Of a stretch of 64,000 nucleotides of DNA, positions 57,555-64,000 are shown piece after piece; positions within the stretch are counted from its first letter, which is position 1, and every line of letters begins with the position of its first letter. The notes under the pieces were generated by a model. The model saw nothing but the letters and a program-made list of their open reading frames with translations. It did no database searches and was not told the origin of the DNA. The DNA lies in NCBI GenBank assembly GCA_021776335.1, contig JAJFGB010000009.1, positions 186,001-250,000 of the forward strand, written 5' to 3'. The translations under genes were made by a program, and so were the position numbers. This DNA is from Hyphococcus sp. (GTDB lineage Bacteria; Pseudomonadota; Alphaproteobacteria; Caulobacterales; Parvularculaceae).

Positions 57555-59006
57555 ATGTGGAAGCCGCCTGAACGCATTCGACATCAATCAATCGATGCGC
57601 CATGGCCTGGTGAGAATGAGGCATCCGCCTCGCTGCTTTTTTCAACCCTGAATTTCCAACGTCTTTCTCTTGCCCGCCGCAGTTGGGTTCCTGCGATGGT
57701 GCCCTGGCGAGCGACCGATGAAGGTTTTGTTACCGACAATGTTGTTGATTGGTATCGCCGATTTGCGAAGGGCCGACCCGGCGCGATCGTTGTTGAAGCA
57801 ACGGGCGTTCGCGATGTGCCTTCGGGGCCGTTATTGCGCATCGGTCATGATCGTTTCCTCGATGGGTTGCGCCGTGTCGTTGACGCTGTTCGTGAGGCGA
57901 GCGACGGCGAGACAAAGCTGTTCATTCAGTTAATTGATTTTCTGGCGATCAAGCGCCGCCCGGAAAAAAAGAAATTTATACGCCGGTTCCTGCCGATTAC
58001 TGAGGCGCATCGTGATGCCCTCAGCATGATCGGGCAAGATGATGAAGCTGTGATTGAGCGCCTCCTGCAGGCTGAGGATGCAGCGCTAGAGGAAATACTG
58101 ACGCCGCGTGAATTCGAGAGCTTAATGCGGGGATTTCGCGAACGCGTTACGGACACAAGTGAATCGCATATCCGTGATTTGCCGCAGTCGATGCCAGGGA
58201 TCTTTGCTGACGCCGCGCGCCGCGCCGAAGCCGCTGGTTTTGACGGCGTCGAGCTACATTACGCTCATGCTTATACGATGGCGTCTTTCCTCTCGAGGTT
58301 AAACGCGCGGAATGATGGGTATGGCGGCAATCTGGAGGGTCGCGTGCGTTTGCCGCTCGACGTCTTTCACGCTGTCCGGGGAAATGTCAGTGATAATTTC
58401 GTTGTTGGCTGCCGCATGCTGAGTGATGAATGTATCGCTGACGGATCCGGTATCGATGACGCCAGTGTTTTTGCCGAGAATTTCGCGCGGGCAGGGATGG
58501 ATTTCATCTCCCTGTCACGCGGCGGAAAGTTTGAAGACGCCGCAACGCCGAAGGTCGGCGAAGCCATATATCCCTATACCGGGCGCAGCGGCTATGAATG
58601 TATGCCGCAGATAATATCCGACGTGCAAGGGCCGTTTGGCCGGAACGTCTCGCCTGCCGTTCAGATCAGAGATCATGTTCGCGCAACGGGACTGGAAACG
58701 CCTGTCGTTGTTGCCGGCGGCATACACCATTTCAGACAGGCGGAAATGCTGCTTCAGGATGGCGCCGCGGATATTATCGGCTTTGCGCGCCAGGCGATGG
58801 CGGACCCGGATTGGTTTGAAAAGGTTCGACTGGGGCGCGGCGCGGAAATCAATATGTGCAAATATACAAACTACTGCGAAGGCCTCGACCATAAGCATAA
58901 AATGGTTACGTGCCAGCTTTGGGATCGCAAAAAGACAGATGATCCGGGTGTCAAACTTGCGCCTGACGGTAAACGTAGAACCACCGCGCCCGATTGGCAG
59001 CGTTGA
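57555..59006 (+). CDS. NADH:flavin oxidoreductase, OYE-like (dienoyl-CoA reductase type)
   Basis: 483 aa. Old yellow enzyme barrel with FMN-binding LARRSWVPAMVPWRATD, the active-site HYAHAYTMASFLSRLNARNDGYGG, and FISLSRGGKFEDA. The C-terminal region has NMCKYTNYCEGLDHKHKMVTC, which resembles the iron-sulphur cluster ligand region of dienoyl-CoA reductases but has fewer Cys than usual. Probably reduces an enoate or enone CoA intermediate after ring opening. Confidence 0.87.
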   Translation: MWKPPERIRHQSIDAPWPGENEASASLLFSTLNFQRLSLARRSWVPAMVPWRATDEGFVTDNVVDWYRRFAKGRPGAIVVEATGVRDVPSGPLLRIGHDRFLDGLRRVVDAVREASDGETKLFIQLIDFLAIKRRPEKKKFIRRFLPITEAHRDALSMIGQDDEAVIERLLQAEDAALEEILTPREFESLMRGFRERVTDTSESHIRDLPQSMPGIFADAARRAEAAGFDGVELHYAHAYTMASFLSRLNARNDGYGGNLEGRVRLPLDVFHAVRGNVSDNFVVGCRMLSDECIADGSGIDDASVFAENFARAGMDFISLSRGGKFEDAATPKVGEAIYPYTGRSGYECMPQIISDVQGPFGRNVSPAVQIRDHVRATGLETPVVVAGGIHHFRQAEMLLQDGAADIIGFARQAMADPDWFEKVRLGRGAEINMCKYTNYCEGLDHKHKMVTCQLWDRKKTDDPGVKLAPDGKRRTTAPDWQR

Positions 59007-59032
59007 AAAAACTGCCTGAAAGGAAAATTGCT

Positions 59033-60241
59033 TTGGCCGACGCTTTTATTTGTGACTATGTCCGCACCCCCATCGGGCGGTATGGCGGTGCGCTTGCCGC
59101 TGTTCGTGCGGATGACCTTGCGGCCGCACCGATCCAGGCGTTGAAAACACGGTATGGGGGGATCGATTGGGCGTGCGTTGACGACATTATTCTTGGTTGC
59201 GCCAATCAGGCAGGTGAGGACAATCGCAATGTGGCGCGCATGGCGACATTGCTGGCGGATATGCCCGATAGCGTACCCGCAATGACGGTCAACAGGCTAT
59301 GCGGGTCCGGCCTCGACGCCGTACTGGTTGCTGCCCGCGCCATAAAAGCAGGTGAAGCAGATTTTATTATCGCTGGCGGTGTGGAATCGATGTCCCGCGC
59401 ACCCTTTGTGATGCCGAAAGCGCAAGCGCCGTTTTCGCGCAATGCAGAGATTTTTGATACGACCATTGGTTGGCGCTTTGTGAACCCGGTGCTTAAGGCG
59501 CAATATGGCGTCGATTCCATGCCGGAGACGGCGGAGAATGTCGCTGATGAGTTTTCAATTTCACGACATGATCAGGATGCGTTTGCTGCGCGGTCACAGG
59601 AGCGAGCGGCGCGCGCCCAAAAAAATGGGCGTTTGACAAAGGAAATTTCGCCTGTCGCCATTCCACAGCGAAAAGGTGATGCGTTGGTTGTTGCTGAGGA
59701 TGAACATCCGCGTGCCGGAACGACGATTGAACAACTTGCCAAACTAAAGACTCCGTTTCGCAGCGGTGGCGCCATCACTGCTGGTAATGCCAGCGGCGTC
59801 AATGATGGCGCTGCGGCGCTGATTATCGCATCGGAAAACGCCATGAAACGACATGGGCTAACCCCGCTGGCGCGAATCATCGGCGGCGCCCATGCGGGCG
59901 TTTCACCACGCATTATGGGGATTGGGCCGGCGCCCGCAACAAAGAAACTGTGCGCGCAACATGATTTGGACATTCGCAATTTCGATGTCATCGAATTGAA
60001 CGAAGCCTTTGCAGCGCAGGCGCTCGCCGTGTTACGCGCGCTTGGCATTCCCGATGATGCCGACAATGTGAATCCAAATGGCGGCGCGATTGCTCTTGGC
60101 CACCCCCTTGGTGCGTCAGGCGCGAGGCTGGCGGGGACGGCGGCGTTGGAGCTCTCATTGACCGGCGCCCGTCGCGCACTTGTCACCATGTGCATCGGCG
60201 TCGGACAGGGTATCGCTGTTGCCCTTGAAGCGGCGGATTAG
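59033..60241 (+). CDS. pcaF: Acetyl-CoA acyltransferase, 3-oxoadipyl-CoA thiolase type
   Basis: 402 aa from the TTG at 59033, which has AAAGGA at ~8 bp and gives MADAFICDYVRTPIGRYGG, the usual start of this enzyme class. Catalytic Cys in VNRLCGSGLDA, HPLGASGAR with the His, and CIGVGQGIA. Thiolytic cleavage of 3-oxoacyl-CoA, the last step of ring degradation through adipyl-CoA-type intermediates. Unlike the SCP2-type protein upstream, all catalytic groups are intact. Confidence 0.92.
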   Translation: MADAFICDYVRTPIGRYGGALAAVRADDLAAAPIQALKTRYGGIDWACVDDIILGCANQAGEDNRNVARMATLLADMPDSVPAMTVNRLCGSGLDAVLVAARAIKAGEADFIIAGGVESMSRAPFVMPKAQAPFSRNAEIFDTTIGWRFVNPVLKAQYGVDSMPETAENVADEFSISRHDQDAFAARSQERAARAQKNGRLTKEISPVAIPQRKGDALVVAEDEHPRAGTTIEQLAKLKTPFRSGGAITAGNASGVNDGAAALIIASENAMKRHGLTPLARIIGGAHAGVSPRIMGIGPAPATKKLCAQHDLDIRNFDVIELNEAFAAQALAVLRALGIPDDADNVNPNGGAIALGHPLGASGARLAGTAALELSLTGARRALVTMCIGVGQGIAVALEAAD

Positions 60242-60469
60242 TTTCGCTCCCAGAGAGGTATAGTTCTCGGGCGCTCATGGTCCTCGATAATCATATTGGC
60301 GAATGAACGGAGATGCCGGGCGCCTTCGCTGGATTCGCTACAAAATCGACTAATGACAGCGATAAGTTTTTGCTATTTGACGTGCAGAATCATGATGTGA
60401 GACCATAACACCCTGTGCGCAGTGCGATCTTTTCTGAGCGACATTTTGATCAATCCATAGTGGGGCAAT
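60242..60469. other. Intergenic break in the catabolic cluster
   Basis: 228 bp without a gene. No T-rich terminator or convincing promoter is visible. It separates the thiolase from the MDR/SDR/VOC/transporter group, which may therefore be a second transcript. Confidence 0.5.
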
Positions 60470-61456
60470 TTGGGACAGCGGATCATTTTCCCCGAAAAGG
60501 GCGTCGTTGCGCTCGAGGAATTCGAGCCTCCGGCGCTTGGTCCCGAAGACATTCGCGTAAAAACGCTTGCCAGTCTGATTAGTATCGGCACGGAAACGAC
60601 AATCCTTCAAAAAAAATACGACGAAGGCTCGCATTTCGCGGAGATGTTTTCTTTCCCACAAATGCAGACAGGCAACCAATCCGTTGGGGTTGTTGAACGC
60701 GTCGGCGATGACGTTCAGGACATCATACCAGGCGACAGAGTATTTCTTCGAAAGGCGCATGCGTCGCACTGGACGCTGCCCGCGTCATCCAGCGCCCCGA
60801 TACCGGCCAGGATTGATACGTCCTCAGCCATATGGTGTGGATTAGCAAAAATTGCTTTCAGGGCTGCGCAGGCCGCTCCGTTCCAATTAGGCGGAGAAGT
60901 TCTCATTATTGGCGCTGGACCGGTTGGGCAAATGGCAGCGCGCTGGGCGTTGGTGGCTGGTATGAGGCGAGTCGTGATAAGTGATTTGTCCGAGCAGCGG
61001 TTGTTGCTCGTTTCTTCGCGGTGCATCCCACATGCCGGTTCCGTCATCGACAGGCGTGACGATCTACTCGCATTGGCCGATGGCGCCGGGTTTCAATGTG
61101 TCGTTGACACAACTGGAAATCCCGCGGTGTTTCAAACGGCTTTGTCGCTTGCCGCTGAATTTGGAAAAGTCGTTCTTTTGGGCGATACGGGATTTCCGGC
61201 GCAACAATGTTTGACATCCGACTTGATGATGAGGGGTGTGAGCGTTGTCGCGACCCACGAGCAACTCGATCGTGATGGATGGACCCAAGGGGCCATTGAC
61301 AGTCTCTTTTTCCAATTGGTGGCAGATGGGGTCTTCGAGGTGCAGGGGCTGATCACGCATCAATTCGCGCCGGAACAATATGAAGAGGCCTATGATTTGA
61401 TCAGGCGTGAAGTCGGCGGCGCCGTCGGCGTATCATTTAACTGGGCGCAAGAGTGA
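60470..61456 (+). CDS. Zinc-type (MDR) alcohol dehydrogenase-like oxidoreductase
   Basis: 328 aa, TTG start (a TAG closes the frame just upstream). MDR features: LASLISIGTETTIL, NQSVGVVERVGDDVQDIIPGDRV, and the Rossmann GEVLIIGAGPVGQMAARWAL. The canonical catalytic zinc ligands near residue 40 are absent, so it likely belongs to the zinc-independent or chlorin reductase-like branch. Starts a second gene group; no clear Shine-Dalgarno. Confidence 0.75.
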   Translation: MGQRIIFPEKGVVALEEFEPPALGPEDIRVKTLASLISIGTETTILQKKYDEGSHFAEMFSFPQMQTGNQSVGVVERVGDDVQDIIPGDRVFLRKAHASHWTLPASSSAPIPARIDTSSAIWCGLAKIAFRAAQAAPFQLGGEVLIIGAGPVGQMAARWALVAGMRRVVISDLSEQRLLLVSSRCIPHAGSVIDRRDDLLALADGAGFQCVVDTTGNPAVFQTALSLAAEFGKVVLLGDTGFPAQQCLTSDLMMRGVSVVATHEQLDRDGWTQGAIDSLFFQLVADGVFEVQGLITHQFAPEQYEEAYDLIRREVGGAVGVSFNWAQE

Positions 61457-61483
61457 GCAATTAACAAAGAGCGAGCGAAAAAA

Positions 61484-62371
61484 ATGGCCAGGGTTGTACT
61501 TATCACCGGATGTTCGAGCGGCATCGGAATGGAGACTGCATTAGCATTCTCGCGCGCTGGCGATATTGTTTACGCGTCGATGCGCGATACGTCTAAAGCT
61601 GCCGGGTTAAACGCAATCGCCACGAAGGAAAAACTGCCTCTGACCGCTGTCACGCTTGATGTAACGCAGCCAGAAAGTTTCGCCGGTTTGGTGAGCGATA
61701 TCGTGGAAAAAGACGGGCGACTTGACGTGCTGGTCAACAATGCTGGCGTGCTGCCAATCGGCGCCTTTGAAGATACGAGCGAAGCTCAAATCCGCCAAAC
61801 CATGGAAGTTAATTTCATTGGCCCGGCGTTGTTGAGCCAGGCTGTATTGCCGGTCATGCGCGCGCAAAAGAGTGGCTATGTTATCATGATCAGCTCACTT
61901 TCCGGCATGGCGTCCAAATCGGGGGACGCTGTTTATGCGGCCAGCAAGTTTGCGCTGGAAGGATTGACAGAAGGATTTCGCAATGAAGTTGCGCACTGGA
62001 ATATCAAGACTGCGCTGGTCGAACCAGGTCAGTATGCGACGAGTATTTTTCAGGGCGTCAAGCAAGCGGAAGAAACGCCGGATTCCGCCTATGGATCATT
62101 GAATAAATTTCTGCGGGATGAGGTTTCCAGCGACACGCCGCAAGGATTGCCACCGGAACGCCTGGCGCGGTTGCTTGTTGAAATATCACATTCTGACGGG
62201 TCAAGATTGCGTTGGGCTGCTGATGAAACGGCGGAACGCGTGATGAGCGCAGTTTTTGCGCAAAGCGACGACGAACGCGGTGCGTTCTTGCGTGACGTCG
62301 GCGGTATCGATTGGTGGATTGAGGGTAAAGATGCGCCTGAGGCAGGCGACGGACAGGGAAAAGAAGGATGA
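61484..62371 (+). CDS. Short-chain dehydrogenase/reductase (classical, extended C-term)
   Basis: 295 aa with intact ITGCSSGIGMETALAF, VNNAGVLPIGAFED, MISSLSG, YAASKFALEG. Region after ~residue 200 is longer than in minimal SDRs and ends in a charged tail. Similar to SDR family 'oxidoreductase' proteins that act on hydrophobic alcohols. Its stop overlaps the next gene by ATGA. Confidence 0.92.
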   Translation: MARVVLITGCSSGIGMETALAFSRAGDIVYASMRDTSKAAGLNAIATKEKLPLTAVTLDVTQPESFAGLVSDIVEKDGRLDVLVNNAGVLPIGAFEDTSEAQIRQTMEVNFIGPALLSQAVLPVMRAQKSGYVIMISSLSGMASKSGDAVYAASKFALEGLTEGFRNEVAHWNIKTALVEPGQYATSIFQGVKQAEETPDSAYGSLNKFLRDEVSSDTPQGLPPERLARLLVEISHSDGSRLRWAADETAERVMSAVFAQSDDERGAFLRDVGGIDWWIEGKDAPEAGDGQGKEG

Positions 62372-62781
62372 TCAAACTCGCACATGTTTGTATCGAGACG
62401 GATGATGTCGTTGCGACAGAGGCCTTTTACGAGAAGCTGGGGTTGAAACGGCAATTCGAATTTCGAAACAATGACGATGAGCTTATCGGTCTATATCTCG
62501 CATTTTCGAACAATAGTTTTATTGAAATCATCAAAGTCCTCAAACCTCGGGAGGAAGGGGCTGTCCGGCATTTTGCCATGGAAGTTGACAATATAGACGC
62601 GGCGAAGGCGCAGTTTGAGGAGCGCGGCGTTTCCGTCAGTGAGAAGAAGTTGGGCGCTGACAAAACATGGATGATTACAACGCGGGATCCGAACAACATA
62701 TTTATTGAAATCCAACAATATACCAGCGAAAGCCTTCAACAGTGCGGCGGGCGTTGTTCGATAGATTATTCGCCGCGCTGA
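62368..62781 (+). CDS. VOC-family protein (glyoxalase/epimerase-like)
   Basis: 137 aa, one VOC module pair: LAHVCIETDDVVATEAFYEKLGLK, YLAFSNNSFIEIIK, RHFAMEVDNIDAAKAQFEERGV, and TRDPNNIFIEIQQY. Candidate metal ligands are His in AHVC, Glu in FIEII, His in RHFA and Glu in FIEIQ. Could be methylmalonyl-CoA epimerase-like or an extradiol-type enzyme of the pathway. Function not fixed. Confidence 0.8.
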   Translation: MIKLAHVCIETDDVVATEAFYEKLGLKRQFEFRNNDDELIGLYLAFSNNSFIEIIKVLKPREEGAVRHFAMEVDNIDAAKAQFEERGVSVSEKKLGADKTWMITTRDPNNIFIEIQQYTSESLQQCGGRCSIDYSPR

Positions 62782-62782
62782 A

Positions 62783-64000
62783 ATGGGTGTCGTTGTGAGC
62801 ACTGACAAAAACGAAGACCGAAAGCGAATGCGTCTGGTGATCGCTGCATCGACAGCAGGCACCGCATTCGAAGGCTATGATTATTTTATTTTCGGGGCGC
62901 TGGCGACAATCCTCTCGACGAAGTTTTTTTCCGGTGTGGATGAGGGAACGGCGTTTATCTTTGCATTGCTGACCTTTGCGGTTGGCTTTGTAACGCGCCC
63001 CTTGGGGGCCATTGTGTTCGGCCGCATGGGCGACCGTCTGGGCAGAAAACGCGTTTTTCTTGTTGCGATTGCGTTGATGGGCGGCGCGACAGTCGCGATC
63101 GGATTGCTCCCGACCTATGCGCAGATCGGCGTTTTTGCTCCGGCGCTGTTGGTTCTCTGCCGAATGATTCAAGGTTTTGCATTGGGCGGTGAATATGGCG
63201 GCGCGATTATCTATGTGGCTGAACATTCTTCAGCGAAACGGCGCGGTTTTAACACCGCCTGGATACAAACGACAGGCGCGTTGGGGCTGATATCCGCCCT
63301 CAGCGTAATTCTCGCGACGCGCAAACTGCTCGGTGAGGATGCATTTCAGGATTGGGGGTGGCGCATTCCGTTTCTTTTATCCGTTCTTTTATTGATTGCG
63401 TCGATCTGGCTGCGGTTGAAGCTGTCCGAGAGCCCGGTTTTTGCTGACATGAAAGCCCGCGGCGTGGCGTCGGAAGCGCCTGTTCGCGAGAGTTTTTTCG
63501 TCTGGAAAAACTTGAAAACTGTTTTGCTGGCGTTGTTTGGTTTGGTGATGGCCACAGGCGTCATGTTTTACAGCGGACAGTTCTTTGTTCAGTTTTTCCT
63601 GGAGCGGATATCGAAAGTGCCGCCGGCGACGGTCAATGCGCTCATAGTGGCATCGGCCGTCATCAGTGCGCCGCTGTTCGTTCTGTTCGGCGCTCTCTCA
63701 GATAAAATCGGCCGCAAACCGGTCATGCTGGCGGGCATGGCTTTGATGCTCATTCTGTATTTTCCGGCATTTAAACTTCTGGCGAACGCCGCAAATCCCG
63801 CCCTTGTCGACGCTCATGAAATCTCCCCTGTCGTTGTTGTTGCTGCGCCCGAAGATTGCTCGGTTCAGTTCGATCCACTGGGGCGCGCGCAATACACCTC
63901 TTCTTGTGATATCGCGAAGCGAGCGCTGGGCGCGGCAGGTGTCAGTTATGAAGTCCGTTTTGAGGAAGAAGCGACGGTCGCGTTTATCGAAATTAACAGC
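62783..64000 (+). CDS. Metabolite:H+ symporter (MFS, MHS family), 3' end outside window
   Basis: 406 codons visible and still open at the window edge. ATG 62783 or GTG 62795 could start it. Features: FEGYDYFIFGALATIL, the MFS loop GRMGDRLGRKRVF, RMIQGFALGGEYGGAIIYVAEH, and LSDKIGRKPVML between the halves. The periplasmic insert typical of longer MHS members begins near residue 340 (PALVDAHEISPVVVV...). Likely brings the substrate of this catabolic set into the cell. Confidence 0.9.
   Translation, partial: MGVVVSTDKNEDRKRMRLVIAASTAGTAFEGYDYFIFGALATILSTKFFSGVDEGTAFIFALLTFAVGFVTRPLGAIVFGRMGDRLGRKRVFLVAIALMGGATVAIGLLPTYAQIGVFAPALLVLCRMIQGFALGGEYGGAIIYVAEHSSAKRRGFNTAWIQTTGALGLISALSVILATRKLLGEDAFQDWGWRIPFLLSVLLLIASIWLRLKLSESPVFADMKARGVASEAPVRESFFVWKNLKTVLLALFGLVMATGVMFYSGQFFVQFFLERISKVPPATVNALIVASAVISAPLFVLFGALSDKIGRKPVMLAGMALMLILYFPAFKLLANAANPALVDAHEISPVVVVAAPEDCSVQFDPLGRAQYTSSCDIAKRALGAAGVSYEVRFEEEATVAFIEINS

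Noticed and set aside
1-64000. CRISPR arrays or IS elements
   Set aside because: No regularly spaced repeat-spacer series was seen; the only tandem repeats are the iterons and the coding repeats. No transposase gene was found.

Overview
The window appears to be an alphaproteobacterial chromosome segment carrying one complete prophage. Evidence for the lineage is the phage gene families, a perfect CtrA-type box (TTAA-N7-TTAAC), a parS-like site, and host gene content such as an ergothioneine sulfoxide synthase and a hybrid kinase. I cannot place it below class level with confidence.

Layout. (1) 1-10,220: host genes. These are a truncated repeat-protein end, a degenerate EAL protein with a long Lys/Ala-rich tail, NAD kinase, EgtB, a class II aldolase-family protein, a lipoprotein cytochrome c and a hybrid histidine kinase. 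(2) 10,221-49,627: a ~39.4 kb HK97-like siphophage-type prophage integrated in tRNA-Thr(UGU). A 77-bp repeat (one mismatch) marks attL and attR. The left copy is a tRNA 5' half with its promoter; the right copy restores a complete tRNA. (3) 49,663-64,000: a host catabolic gene set, all on the + strand: acyl-CoA synthetase, SCP2-type thiolase homologue, DUF35-SDR fusion, cyclase-family hydrolase, SDRs, Rieske dioxygenase alpha and beta subunits, an OYE-like flavoenzyme, a 3-oxoadipyl-CoA-type thiolase, an MDR dehydrogenase, a VOC protein and an MHS-type transporter that runs off the window.

Prophage organisation. A leftward operon (12,726 to 10,310) ends in excisionase-like and integrase genes. 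A small cargo region (12,867-14,500) carries a parS-like site, a superinfection-immunity protein with a SHOCT tail, a membrane protein, an exported small protein and a CtrA box. A CI/Cro-like switch (14,585-15,571) has two 19-bp operators, and a third copy lies at the head of the leftward operon. Rightward replication genes include a CHC2-type zinc-finger protein and an initiator-like gene with four internal iterons (lambda-O style). A NusG paralogue precedes the late genes: P-loop/HNH protein, terminase, portal, protease, capsid, connectors, tail tube, frameshifted tail chaperones, tape measure, tail tip, peptidase and hub. Lysis genes follow: GH24 endolysin, a putative GH-A glycanase, a holin-like protein and an Rz/Rz1 pair. 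The right end holds a leftward operon of small unknown genes (45,061 to 42,846), a structured leader before a Dam-type methyltransferase, a DNA-binding regulator with two matched promoter-operators, a second putative methyltransferase, and an SRAP-family gene.

Points most worth following up are the parS-like and CtrA sites inside the prophage, the two operator families, the intragenic iterons, the -1 frameshift site in the tail chaperones, the small-gene operon with its repeated CAACTAAGG motif, and the DUF35 protein fused to an apparently dead SDR domain beside a thiolase homologue lacking its catalytic Cys and His.
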